Shown here one piece after another: positions 20,317 through 29,959 of a stretch of 64,000 bases of DNA. The stretch comes from Deroplatys truncata (taxonomy: Eukaryota; Arthropoda; Insecta; Mantodea; Mantidae), in the NCBI GenBank assembly GCA_030765065.1, contig CM060990.1:420245198-420309197 (forward strand), written 5' to 3'. The position numbers and the translations under genes are program-made. The notes beneath the pieces were generated by a model. That model was not told where the DNA came from. It ran no database searches and saw only the letters and a program-made list of their open reading frames with translations. Position 1 is the stretch's first letter, and every line of letters starts with the position of its first letter.

Positions 20317-21319
20317 TACGTCTGTTTCGGACGAAAAGCGAGAACTATAGTAGAGGAAAATCCGTCGGCGAATGGCAAGAGATCACCGTAACCGTTCCTT
20401 AAATCTATGTTGACCGTCTTGAAGTCTTGCTGAATCAAGGGTACCCAATTTTGGGGAAAAAACGTCTTTTCGTCGCTCATGTAAGTGTTGTTGCTTCTTT
20501 CGTATTCCACGGCCGCGCTCTCTATGACTTGGGCAAAGGTGTCGCCCACGACTTGCGGGGTCACTAGATTACAATAGATGAACATTTCGTAAGGAAACCC
20601 CATATAAGGAGCTTTTTCGAGAATGACGTTGACGTAGGGCTCGAAACCCAACATTTTTGCCATAGCGGGCGTTAAGAGCAAACTGTGGATGCGGTGTAGA
20701 GGTCCCGGAGGGTCCTCCGATTTTGAAACGTCTCGTTTGGGTCTGACGGAACGAGCCGCCGCGGGTTTCTGCTGCCCCGAAACCAAGGACTTCGGTTTCG
20801 GTTTCGGCTTGGGTCTCTGGTGGGGCGCATCGTTGAGAGCTTCGTATTCGCCGACCGCGTACGGTACGGCCGTGCGCGCGACATTTTCCACAAACCCGTC
20901 GAACGGAATGTCGGGTAGTGGTTCGGGATGGGCGACGGCGGCATTCACGCCCACCGTCTGCTTGCGCTCGTCGAAGAGAAGAAGTTTTCCACGTGCAAGT
21001 GTTCGAGTAGAACGGCGTTGACGAGGTTCACCAAGTCTTTGGGATTGTGCACGATGCCTTACGGCATTTGCAAACTGAATTTGGAATGCGTGGGGAGGAG
21101 CGTCATGGTGTACTTGGTGCCCACCAGACGGGCATCGTCTGGCGCAAGGTTATAAAATTTCACCGAATACCTGACCTTTTGCAGGGCGACCTCCCATTCT
21201 CCCTGCAGAACGATTCTCTCGGGCAAGATGTTAGAAAATCTGGCCGTGGTGTTGTCGGTAAAGTGTTCCATGGAAGCGTTGCTCACGAGAGTGATGGAGA
21301 AGGGCTTGGTCTTAATCAT
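20316..21319 (-). pseudogene. Penton-like minor capsid protein, disrupted
   Basis: The gene starts at ATG 21319, which overlaps the integrase stop as ATGA; an upstream in-frame ATG at 21349 is less likely. The N-terminal region (PFSITLVSNASMEHFTDNTT, then LQGEWEVALQKVRY) and the C-terminal region (FIYCNLVTPQVVGDTFAQVI, then LLPFADGFSSTIVLAF) are the two ends of the penton-like family, which fills the capsid vertices. Two breaks separate them: an in-frame TAA at 21059-21061 and a one-base frame change near the four-T run 20985-20988. Coding sense continues through both. The middle contains a KPKPKPK linker. The 212-codon open frame over the C-terminal part begins with GTG and is not a real start. 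Confidence 0.85.
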
Positions 21320-22371
21320 GTCGAACCGATGGTCGAAGCCAGAACCCACGAGTTAAACTTTGCCGGATACCCCTTCCACTTTACCAAGACCTGCTTGTTG
21401 CGCCCTCGGCCCTTGGTCTGTAAAACGCGTTCGATCTTAAACGTCCGAGGTAGCGCGACCTTTTGTAGCTCCTCGGTGTAAAATGTGCCGTCTATGGCTT
21501 CTCCGGCCAGATCCTTCAACTTATATACCACTGGCCGACCACGCACCACCTCGGCTATCCGAAATATTTCGTCCGTCCAATTCTGCTCGTAGCCTTTGTC
21601 GAATTTCATTTTTTCTTTAGAGATGCGCACGTGATCGCCCACGGATAAAGTGGGTTTCCCTGCGCGAGGTAGGGTCCTATTTCCGTAGAGATTGCGGTAC
21701 ACTCGTAAAATGTTAGATTCGTTCATGTCCTTCGGAGCCATTTTTATGGACCTGTGATGCGAGCTATTGTACGACTCGAGTAAGGCCGGAAGGACTTCTA
21801 GGTATCTGTAACTGTTTTTGTGCGTGAAATACCTCCACATCTTGGTTTTTAAGGTGCGGTTGAAGCGCTCCACGACGCTGGCTTTAACGTTATTTTTGGT
21901 TGTGTAATGTTTCACGTCGTGTTTCTTCAGAAAGTCACGAAAAGTCTTGTTGGTAAACTCGGTTCCCTTGTCCGTTTGGAGGACCCTGGGGACGCGTTGG
22001 GAGAATATGGAGCGAAACGCTTGCGCAACCTCGGTACCCAGCTTCGATTTCAGGGGTACGGCCCAAGCATATTTGGAAAATACGTCGATAACGGTCAGAA
22101 TGTACACGTAAGGTTTGTTATATTCCCTCACGCTGTTCATGACGTTTAGATCGGCCTCCCAAAGATCGTCCATATTCGTCACGTGATAATATCTGGTGGG
22201 GAACCGCTTTCTGACCGGTTTGTGCAGAGTGTAACTGTCCTGGGTTTGAAGGAAGGACTCGATGTTCGCCTTAGACGCACCCGTGGCCTTTCGAAGGGGC
22301 TTGACCGTACCCAAACCGGCATAGTGTTCCGGTTTGGCATAGTATCGCCTTAGCGCCTTCCATTCCTTCAT
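21316..22371 (-). CDS. INT: Retroviral-type integrase with C-terminal chromodomain, 351 aa
   Basis: The DDE core has D74 (WEADLNVMNS), D134 (LQTDKGTEF) and E169 (ASVVERFNRTLK), with about 35 residues between the last two. An SH3-like segment (VGDHVRISKEKMKFDKGYEQ, then WTDEIFRI) follows, and then a chromodomain at about 311-345 (TFKIERVLQTKG, then VLVKWKGYPAKFNSWV). It would insert the element with the 6-bp duplication seen at its ends. The chromodomain may direct it to histone-marked chromatin. The frame is complete. The start at 22371 is three bases after the previous stop (TAAAGCATG), and the stop overlaps the penton ATG. Confidence 0.95.
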   Translation of the reverse strand: MKEWKALRRYYAKPEHYAGLGTVKPLRKATGASKANIESFLQTQDSYTLHKPVRKRFPTRYYHVTNMDDLWEADLNVMNSVREYNKPYVYILTVIDVFSKYAWAVPLKSKLGTEVAQAFRSIFSQRVPRVLQTDKGTEFTNKTFRDFLKKHDVKHYTTKNNVKASVVERFNRTLKTKMWRYFTHKNSYRYLEVLPALLESYNSSHHRSIKMAPKDMNESNILRVYRNLYGNRTLPRAGKPTLSVGDHVRISKEKMKFDKGYEQNWTDEIFRIAEVVRGRPVVYKLKDLAGEAIDGTFYTEELQKVALPRTFKIERVLQTKGRGRNKQVLVKWKGYPAKFNSWVLASTIGST

Positions 22372-22374
22372 GCT

Positions 22375-22794
22375 TTACTTGTACAGGGGTTGCCAGAGGC
22401 GCTTGCGAAAATGGTACGACGCGGAAGGCGATTTCGATTTCTTTTTCGGATTGGCAGGGTTTGCCCTCTTCTTTTTGCGAGGCGAGAGGAGGTTGACATT
22501 TATGGTTCGGGGTTCGACCTCCTGCTTCACCGGCACGCGTTCGTACACGTCTTCGTAATCGTCGTCGTCGTCGCTTTTGCTTTCGCCAAGGAAGGGCTTT
22601 CTGACTTGTGCCACGAGATCGAGGTAGTTGTCCAATTTATATTTTACGAGCCGCCACTATTCTTCGGCAGAGAGCTTTGCGCTCTGCATGTTCTGAATTT
22701 CTTTAGCCAATCTGGATATGGTGCGGTCTATAGCGTGAAGCTTATCGACGGTCTTTAGTTGCGGTGCAACGAGGATCTGCTTGCCGTACTTCAT
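22375..22794 (-). pseudogene. Small acidic/basic protein with an in-frame amber
   Basis: The ATG at 22794 overlaps the preceding stop as ATGA. After 45 codons (MKYGKQILVAPQLKTV and on, a likely helix), an in-frame TAG lies at 22657-22659. Coding sense continues in the same frame through an acidic run (SDDDDDYEDVYE) to a Lys/Arg/Pro-rich tail (SPRKKKRANPANPKKKSKSP) ending at 22375. The whole would be about 139 codons. The position between the GGFLP protein and the integrase, and the charge pattern, suggest a small structural or core protein. I do not recognise a family. Confidence 0.6.
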
Positions 22795-23163
22795 CCTGTT
22801 AATTTCGACACTAGCGCGCCGCCAAGCGAAGCCAAGACGGGTAGGAGAAATGCCGGCAAAAAACCTCCATTTTGAACCAAGATGCTCTTCTTCTTCTTCA
22901 GAGGAACCCGTTTATCCGTCAACTTCCTCCAAGAAGCCTTGTGCTTCTTTAGGCGACCCAAGCACTTTGCGGGAAGTTGCACGTGACCTCTGCACACGTT
23001 GAGCATACATTCGCTAATGGCCTTGATCAGATCGCCATCGGCATTTTTTTAACAACTTTTTGCGCAGAGGGGCCTTCGCCTTGGCCAGAGCCGTCAAATT
23101 ACCGTGCTGTCTCGCTATGCGAGGACTGGTCAGCGTCGCAAGCCTTAACCTACCTCTAGCCAT
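22791..23163 (-). pseudogene. Small basic protein with GGFLP hydrophobic tail, frame-changed
   Basis: The frame from ATG 23163 (MARGRLRLATLTS) is highly basic and reaches a seven-base homopolymer at 23044-23050. After it, coding sense continues in another frame to 22791, ending in KKKKSILVQNGGFLPAFLLP and a Gly/Ala/Leu hydrophobic tail. Proteins of this plan (basic body, then QxGGFLPxLL and a hydrophobic end) recur beside Polinton capsid genes and may be membrane-active or capsid-associated, by analogy with adenovirus pVI; this is inference. It is the first gene after the structural-unit promoter. The break may be genuine or a homopolymer error. Confidence 0.65.
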
Positions 23164-23173
23164 GCTTGCGCGA

Positions 23174-23210
23174 TAATGACGTTCGCTCCCAAAGCGGTAC
23201 TTTTTATTTA
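23174..23210 (-). promoter_or_regulatory. TATA plus initiator of the structural unit
   Basis: On the minus strand TAAATAAAAA (23210-23201) precedes TCATTA (23179-23174) with 33 nt from T to the initiator A. The leader to ATG 23163 is about 14 nt. It would drive the GGFLP protein, the acidic/basic protein, integrase, penton, pX, MCP and protease. Confidence 0.6.
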
Positions 23211-23307
23211 AAATCAATGACCCCAGTTGAGTAAGACCCTGCCAGGATAAGCCACGCAAAAAAAGCAGAAATACAGAACGAAACGAACCCGAGCCCTCTC
23301 GGCGGTC

Positions 23308-23997
23308 TCAGTTGGGTACGAAATAAGAGAGGTTTTCCCCCGGCAGCACGCCGGTTCCATACCTGTATCGGGCGGGCGTGTACTGAGTGCAGTCCAACAC
23401 GAGATACCCGTGAGGGCGTTCGGTGGCCTTCTCGAAGGCCTCCAAGAGAAACCTAGAGTTCCTGGGTTCGATCTGCTGGCACAGTCTCTCGATCTGCATC
23501 TTGTCCCGGTTGTTCTTGAAGACCACGACGTAGTTTGCATTCAGAGAGATGTTGCGATATTTCTGACCCTGCGGAAATACGTTCTGCAGGATGTAGACGA
23601 TGCCGAAGCGCTTGTGATGGGAGTCTCTGGTGAAAAAATTGGACACGTCCTTCCCGCCCCCCTCCAGCATCAGATCGTCGAGGACGACGAGGTCGTTCTC
23701 GCCCACCGAAGCAAGTTCGGGTATGCCCGCGTGGGTCTCGTAACGCAGAGCCGAGGGTTCGAGTCTCGGCGAATACTCCGGCGGGTGGCACCACAGCACC
23801 CTCCTGGGGCGCACGTCGAACATCCGTTGCGCGTGGCGTAACAGGTTTTTCACGAAGGTCGACTTGCCGCAGCGCGACGGCCCCGCCACGAGCATCGTGC
23901 TGGGAAACTCGAATCGCCCCAGGTCCCGGGGACCGGGCATCGTCTCCTCAGGGGCGCCCGGTTCGAAATGACTTTGGCGCGGCTCTAGACCTCTCAT
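23308..23997 (-). CDS. ATPase: FtsK/HerA-type genome-packaging ATPase, 229 aa
   Basis: Walker A is GPSRCGKST at residues 39-47 and Walker B is DLVVLDDLM at 102-110. An LQNVFPQGQKYRNISLNANY segment is the sensor region typical of the poxvirus A32-like packaging ATPases of Polintons and adintoviruses. It would pump DNA into preformed capsids. The ATG at 23997 follows the PolB stop directly (TAAATG), so the two are probably co-transcribed; Met20 is an alternative start. The frame is intact. Local GC is high, as in the C-terminal half of PolB. Confidence 0.93.
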   Translation of the reverse strand: MRGLEPRQSHFEPGAPEETMPGPRDLGRFEFPSTMLVAGPSRCGKSTFVKNLLRHAQRMFDVRPRRVLWCHPPEYSPRLEPSALRYETHAGIPELASVGENDLVVLDDLMLEGGGKDVSNFFTRDSHHKRFGIVYILQNVFPQGQKYRNISLNANYVVVFKNNRDKMQIERLCQQIEPRNSRFLLEAFEKATERPHGYLVLDCTQYTPARYRYGTGVLPGENLSYFVPN

Positions 23998-26900
23998 TTA
24001 TGCGTTCCTCTTGAACCCGTAGGGATAGGAATCGTGATCGCCGGCGAGAACGCGCTTGTTGACCACCATCCTAAACGTCTTCGAGCTGGGTTCGGTGACG
24101 ACCGTCCAAGACGGTTTCCGCGAAATCTGCGTGCCCGCCAGCTTCACCGCACGGTCGTTGTCCCTCAGCACCACGTCGCGAATCACCTCGGCGTTCACCA
24201 GCTCCAGGTTGCCCGAATTGAGCGTGATCCCCTTCACCTTGCACACCGAGAAGGTCTTGCCCGTCTCGGGGCAAACGATCTCCATGCAGTAGCTCTTGGG
24301 CCCCGTGGAGGCGAACCGGGCGATGTAAGAGCCCCTCCCGTACTTCTCCAGCTCGTCCGTCATGTACCCCAGGAGGCGTCCAACGGACGGCGTCCAGTCA
24401 CCCGGAGCGGCGGCGAAGACGACGGAATCGGTGTCGAAGTAGCAGACCCGTTCTCCCAGCCTCTTGAGGTAGGAGTAGAGCACCAGGCGCGCGTGAGCCG
24501 TGGTGTAGGCCGCCAGGACGGCGTTGGCGGTGGGGTTGACCTTGCGGTGCTGCTCGCAGTACCTCCACACCGCGTACATGATCCGGTCGGTGACGGGCAC
24601 GTAGGTCTGCACTTCCACGCCCGGGTCGTTGAGCAGCTCCAGGAGGCGGTCGTACCGGTCCACCAGCTCGCACGTGGGGAGGTTTTCCCTCTGCCCCAGT
24701 TTGCCCCAGAAGCTGTTGAGCATCAGCTTGGCCAGCTCCCTCCTGCCGGGGTTGGTGGCGACGGCCTGGGGATCCAGGGCGACGCCTTCGTGCTCGAAGA
24801 ATTGCTCCACGTACTGCTGCTTTGCGGCAGGGTCGTCGCAATCCGAGGGCCAGCCGGAGGCTTCGGTCTTGATCTTCAAGAACCGATTCACGTAGTCCTC
24901 GAAGAGACCCTTGGCTCCGGTGGTCGGTTCGTGCCGCACCACGTCGTACTTCCAGATCTCGTGGACCCGGAGGAGGCGGTACCCCTCCTCCAGGGCGACC
25001 TTCATCTCGTCGATCACCCAGGTACCCGACAACGCCCTCTCGTGCTCTCCGTGGTGGCACTCGCCTTGGTTCTCCGCCTCCGCACAAGCGCGGCATAGCG
25101 GAAACATGAGCTTGCCTCCGATGCGCGCCGGTAGCACCGGGTGGTACAGGTGTTGCGGCGGTAGAACCTCGCACTTCACCAACCCGCCCCCCACGTCTTC
25201 CAAGCGCGGGAATCGATCCACGTGGATCTTGGGGTGGCCCGCGGGGTAGGGCTTCGTCTTGTTCACGTACGGGTACAGGCTGCATACGTCGTAGTAGTAG
25301 ATCTTGCTATCCCCCTTTGACTCGCAGTACGTCTTGGTGCAGTTGGTGCGACCTCCGTAGAAGGCGTCTCTGGGGTTCAGGGGTTCGGGTACCGCAAAGT
25401 CCCTTGCGTGGCGCGCGAGGTCCTGGTTGGCCTTCATCGCGGCGTTGAACTCGCACTCCCACATTTCCACCACGGCGTAGCCGGCGGCCTTGATCTTGGC
25501 CGTGACCTTCTCGGTGCTTTCTAACCTGGAGGTCATGGTTTCGTGTCCCGAGTTGTATATCACCGCATGGCAATTGTGAAAGCACCGCCTGCAGCCGTGG
25601 TAAAAGCAGCCGTGGAAAAAGTACGCGGTTTTTTCAGCCTATCTCTACCCGTCCACCTTGTGCCCCACGATTTTAACTTCGCGTCCTCGCATGGCGTGCT
25701 GGATGACGATGCGGTTTTGCATCTCTAGCCAAGTTAGCCATATGCATGCGGCGCGAGACTGCCGGTCCGCTAGTCGATACCCGTCCGCTGGCAAGAGGGC
25801 AATTTTTTTAAGCGGCATGAAGCGCTTTCTATACACGCACATGCACGCCTGCGCGATGGTGACGCATTCTCTGAACGGGTCTATTCCGTTCTCGTCCAAG
25901 AATTCCCTTCTGAATTTGGAAACCCCTGACTGAGTAGAAATACGTCCATCTTGCAATACGTCACCATTTCCGCCCTCATGTCGAAGACGTACCCGGAGGA
26001 CGCCTTTTCTTCGTGCCACTGCTTGAAGGCTTTCCGACCCTCCGCCGACATGCCCTCCGGACAGTAATGCCTTTTGTCGGGAATCGAACCAACGTACTGC
26101 TCGTTTTCCTTCGTGTTAAACAGGTACGGGAAATAACCTTTGCATTCTTTCAATCCGAAGGTCTTGGAAAAGCGGGAGAGTGGCATGGGTATGAAGTTGA
26201 GCGAGTCTAGAAATGTGACGTCACCGTACCTCATCCTGTAGATCTTGCTCCCGTTCATGATGAGCTCCGGCGCCCAGTCTAAGTGCACCACCATGTACTT
26301 TAATAAAAACTGACCGTCGTAAGCTCTGAGGTTATGCGCCACGACGTAGACGTCCCAGGCTTCGAACCTCGCCTGCGCGATGTGTTCGAAAAGCTGCTTC
26401 ACGGGCTCGTCCATAAACACCCATTCTTTGCAACCGCATTCGGTACAGTATGCCGTCTTGTGGCGTTCGTCGATGCAGAGCGGACAGGCTTGGTACAACA
26501 CGCACAAGTTAGGTACATGCTCGTATGTGTCCTTTTTGCCGGTATATGGAATGTTTTGCGTGCATTCAAAGTCGATAAACATAAACACGTACCGGTTTCT
26601 TTTATTCTTTGTGGCATACGGCTGCATATAGCACATGTGGCTAGAATTCACGTGTGTCTTGCAATGATAGCAGTACCTTTCCCCGCACTCGTGCGCGGTT
26701 TTTCTGTACCTCGCATTCACGAGCTTATTGCAAGACGTGCACACCTCTTCTACATCGCACACCGACAGCGCCTTTGGGTAAAAAACGCCTTTCTTTGCGT
26801 GGTTTGCAAAGCATGTCGGTTCCTTAAAATCTCTGTTGCACTCGGCGCAGCGTATGTAGGCGTCAAATCGCGCATCGCACTGCTGATGGCATTTAGCACA

Positions 26901-27779
26901 CCTGGCGTCGCACCTATGAAATTCTTTTTTGTGTGCCGAGGGATGATGACCCTGGCGGCAATACCATTTGCATTTAAAGCACTTGTGAAGGTTCACGATA
27001 GCATTAAAGTGCCCGGCGTGGAGCATGACGTCGATGTATTTATCGCATTTCTTATCCGGCGCGTATAGCACGTGCTTCCCCGTATGATCGCCAAACACCG
27101 TCACAGCGTAGCCCTTTAACGCAGCGTCAAAGTGTCTGACGTCATCTATCGTACAGCTGTCGTGGCCTTGACCGATGCTCGCACACAAGGCTACGGCCTT
27201 CGATTTTTGCAGATAGTCGGAGCGCGTCATCGTTTTATAGTTGACGTCGCGATCCACTTTGGCTTTAACTACAACAATGGCTCTTGCTAAACACAAGTTG
27301 TCTTTGTTGGCTATTTCGACAATGCCTTTATTGTCCCTACATGCATCGCAGGGTTGGTGGCACGAACCCGAGACCTCCTTGGTCCACACAAACGTTACAT
27401 GAAGAGGACCGCTTAGCAAGAATTGTTGGTTACTTTGCATTACTTTTTCGATGCTTCGAACAATGACATCCGCATTCAATTGCTCTACGCGCCTCACGCT
27501 CATATTGAAGGCTTTAGACGCCTCCTTTTCGTCTGTTATGGATATGCCTAAATATCCGGGTTCGTTTTCTAACAGGTTCTCTTTCGCAAAGTTTAGAATA
27601 TCGTTAAACAAATGCGATACCCATTGCTCCGGGTTAACATATCTGGGGACCGGGTTTACGGTAATTTGCGACTCTGTAAAGCCGGAAAAAAGCCTTGGCA
27701 GCGTTCTCTGCTTGTGCCCTATAATTTCGAACGTAGGCTGCAAGGTGTCATCGCGACTTCCCCCGGGTTGCGGCTCCAT
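23998..27779 (-). pseudogene. PolB: Protein-primed DNA polymerase B, disrupted in three places
   Basis: The N-terminal half (from ATG 27779) has a Cys/His-rich zinc region at about 265-385, Exo I (MFIDFECTQ, near 26570), Exo II (VVAHNLRAYDGQFLLKYM, near 26335) and Exo III (TYCKMDVFLL, near 25950). The C-terminal half has palm motif A (YYYDVCSLYPYVN, near 25290), motif B (KLMLNSFWGKLGQ, near 24715) and motif C (CYFDTDSVVF, near 24435). Total length is about 1,260 codons, normal for Polinton PolB. A one-base frame change lies near the C-run 25923-25926, and two in-frame TAGs lie at 25645-25647 and 25639-25641. Coding sense spans all three. An upstream GTG-initiated extension to 27797 is unlikely. 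Confidence 0.92.
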
Positions 27780-28265
27780 CTTATCGTCCGAATGCACCGA
27801 TCGCTCTTTACCCGCAACGTGCTGCTGTGTATTTCTGCTATTTTGTTTTTATTTTAAACTATTTTTCTCGGCTTTAGCACTCTGGGAACAACTGCTGCGG
27901 CGTATGTTCTGCTATCACTAGGGCGATGGTCAATACCGATCGATGAAGACACCCGCACATGTGCGCGTATTGTTCTAAAACTTATATCACGTCAAATAGC
28001 ACGATTTTACAGCAAAATCCACTATCGCCCCCGTTTCTCACTACGGCCGGCTGCTCTTGGCACTGGGTTTTTATAAGTTCGCTTATCGCAACCGCAGTTT
28101 CAGCATGCGCGTCGAGTTAAATGCCTCATTAAAAATCCTGGCGCCACAACTTGCCAAGTTGTAATCGCAGCCATTTCCGGTGCACTTCCGGTCACACCAT
28201 CCAACCACCGCTGCACTTTTTCCTACCATCGACCATAAAACCACATTTAAAAGATTTTCTCGCTG
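27780..28265. other. Leader/intergenic region between PolB and the right arm
   Basis: I see no gene. On the minus strand TATAAG occurs at 27986-27981, about 200 nt before the PolB ATG, but without a good initiator at the expected distance. On the plus strand tttttataag occurs near 28070. Either could be a promoter, and neither is strong. Confidence 0.4.
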
Positions 28266-28500
28266 ATGAGCATCCGTTCGCACGGCCATTTTTAAAGTTA
28301 TCGCGCAGTTTGCAGCTCTTTAATCGCTGTGGCCATATTGTGACGCACATCGGCTGCTCCATCAGCACCCGTTCACACGGTCATTTTTCAAGTTATCGCG
28401 CCGTTTGCAGCTCTTTAATCGCGGCGGCCATATTGTAACGCACATCGACTGCTTCATCAGCATCCGTTCACGCGGTCATTCACGTACTGCTGCTGCTTCC
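28266..28500 (+). repeat. Tandem 95-bp repeats (about 2.4 copies)
   Basis: Units start at 28266, 28361 and 28456 with at.agca.ccgttc, followed by gtcatttttcaagttatcgc, gtttgcagctctttaatcgc, ggccatattgt and acgcacatcg. A further copy lies at 29343, on the other side of the plus-strand gene. Confidence 0.9.
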
Positions 28501-28665
28501 GCTGCGCATGAGAATCGTTCTTTTACTGTTTTCTCCGAGACTAACGTGAGCAGAACTATAACGCTTGCAACATGTTGCTAATAGTGGTTGAGCTTGCACT
28601 CCCACTAGCGCTTTTCGCGGAAAGTATTTCCGCACGGCTATGTGATTTATTAAGTGCGTGTGGAG

Positions 28666-28703
28666 TTAAAAAACAGTGTCCCGCCTCAACTTCAACATCA
28701 GTG
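28666..28703 (+). promoter_or_regulatory. Candidate promoter of the plus-strand gene
   Basis: TTAAAAAA (28666-28673) lies 33 nt before the A of TCAGTG (28698-28703). The spacing copies the leftward promoters, but the TATA match is weaker. The first ATG downstream is 28850. Confidence 0.45.
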
Positions 28704-28849
28704 TCAAATATTTAAAACTATCAGTGTCGTGTGTAGTGATTTTTTGTTGTGCGGTGCATAAAATCTGAGAAAAATCACGCACAAACTTTCGACGCGAGCA
28801 ACAAGTGGCTGTGTGCCCTTGTTGCACGCATTGCAATAAACTGTCGAAT

Positions 28850-29209
28850 ATGGCCGCCAACCGCACCATCAGCAACAGCATGGTGGGAGGAAAAATCCTG
28901 GTTAAGATGCCGGAAGCCACCTCCCTCCACAACAACATGGCCGCCGGGCGAAGTTTCCAACCAACTTTTGCCATCCCCTCCACTTCTTCCGCTGCACAAC
29001 AGCACGGCCAGGTAGATCATTCCATGGCTACTCAAACCATGGTAGGTGGAATTTCCGCGGAACCCAGTGTCCCCGGCCCCGTGAATCCTACTATGTACTA
29101 TCTAAATGGCGGCGATCTCAGATCATTCATGAACAATGCACTCATTGTGGATCCTCATATTCCGCTGTCTAATGAAGTGGCGCTGAATTTGCAGTTGGAA
29201 TTGTCATAA
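28850..29209 (+). CDS. Unknown plus-strand Polinton protein, 119 aa
   Basis: This is the only supported rightward gene of the element. It begins MAANRTISNSMVGGKILVKM and is rich in Ser, Asn, Gln, Met and Pro (SAAQQHGQVDHSMATQTMVG). It looks partly disordered and ends with an NEVALNLQLELS segment that may be helical. VGG occurs twice, which hints at a short internal repeat (SMVGGKI and TMVGGIS). I do not recognise it. The longer frame upstream starts with GTG at 28805, so ATG 28850 (gaatATGG) is preferred. 95-bp repeats flank it on both sides. Its separate strand and promoter suggest separate control from the virion genes. Confidence 0.6.
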   Translation: MAANRTISNSMVGGKILVKMPEATSLHNNMAAGRSFQPTFAIPSTSSAAQQHGQVDHSMATQTMVGGISAEPSVPGPVNPTMYYLNGGDLRSFMNNALIVDPHIPLSNEVALNLQLELS

Positions 29210-29342
29210 ATACAAATAGAAACTTCCATTTTCGCAATCCATTATATAAAATTAATGCAAAAAACTTATGCCAAAACGTATTGTCATATTATTGCGTTAA
29301 GTTGTATCATGCTCGTTGTTGTTGTATAATTCATGTATTCTA

Positions 29343-29437
29343 ATCAGCACCCGTTCACACAGTCATTTTTCAAGTTATCGCGCGGTTTGCAGCTCTTTAA
29401 TCGCGGCGGCCATATCGTGACGCACATCGACTGCTGA
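29343..29437 (+). repeat. Distal copy of the 95-bp repeat
   Basis: It matches 28361-28455 closely (atcagcacccgttcacac and on, to cgcacatcgactgc). Its separation from the other copies by the plus-strand gene suggests that the gene arose or was inserted within the array. Confidence 0.88.
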
Positions 29438-29959
29438 TTACCACTCTTGCGTCTGCCATGTTGACCACTAACCTCAAATCCCCTCGTTCTTGACTTCTTG
29501 TCTCCGCCATCTTCTTTAGTTCCCATTTTTGCCACCGCTCCTCACATCTCCGAGCTAGATTGCCGGCAAGAACAGATTTCGTTCATTCACACTTCGACGG
29601 TTGACTTCGACAGTAGCTACTGTGAACACCTGCGTCGTACACTTTTTTGACCGCTTTCGACCGGCAATGAGAACCCTGCTCCTACGTACGCTAGCGACCA
29701 TTACGATGGTCCAGTACCAGGTTTTTGGTATAGTTAAATTACGTCTGTGCAAAGGGCGTCTGTACCGCTTTAAAAAACCTAGGTATATCAGTGCGTAGTG
29801 ATGTTGGTTGATCTTAAAGCTGGTTAAGCATTTTCAAAAACAGTTTGCTTTTATTTTTTCGCGTCGCGTGAAGCTGCTGCGCTTTTGGTGACGCATCAAC
29901 ACCAGTAAGAGGTAAGTACCACACGCATAATTATTTTTCGGGCCTGCTTGGCGTAGGAA

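Noticed and set aside
20316..20954. Penton C-terminal part as a separate 212-aa gene
   Set aside because: Its first codon is GTG, and the upstream half of the same family is readable across the two breaks.
24034..25098. Long plus-strand open frame (354 codons)
   Set aside because: It is antisense to the GC-rich PolB palm region, where high GC lengthens shadow frames. PolB motifs are on the other strand.
24398..25285. Second minus-strand open frame (295 codons) over PolB
   Set aside because: It is an out-of-frame shadow rich in Arg, Gly and Pro. The frame with the polymerase motifs is the real one.
15007..27779. Stop-codon reassignment in the element
   Set aside because: TAG ends at least two intact genes (15007 and 17103) and TAA and TGA end others, so the internal stops are better seen as mutations.
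28266..29437. CRISPR-like spacing of the 95-bp repeats
   Set aside because: The units are directly adjacent without unique spacers, and the host is eukaryotic.
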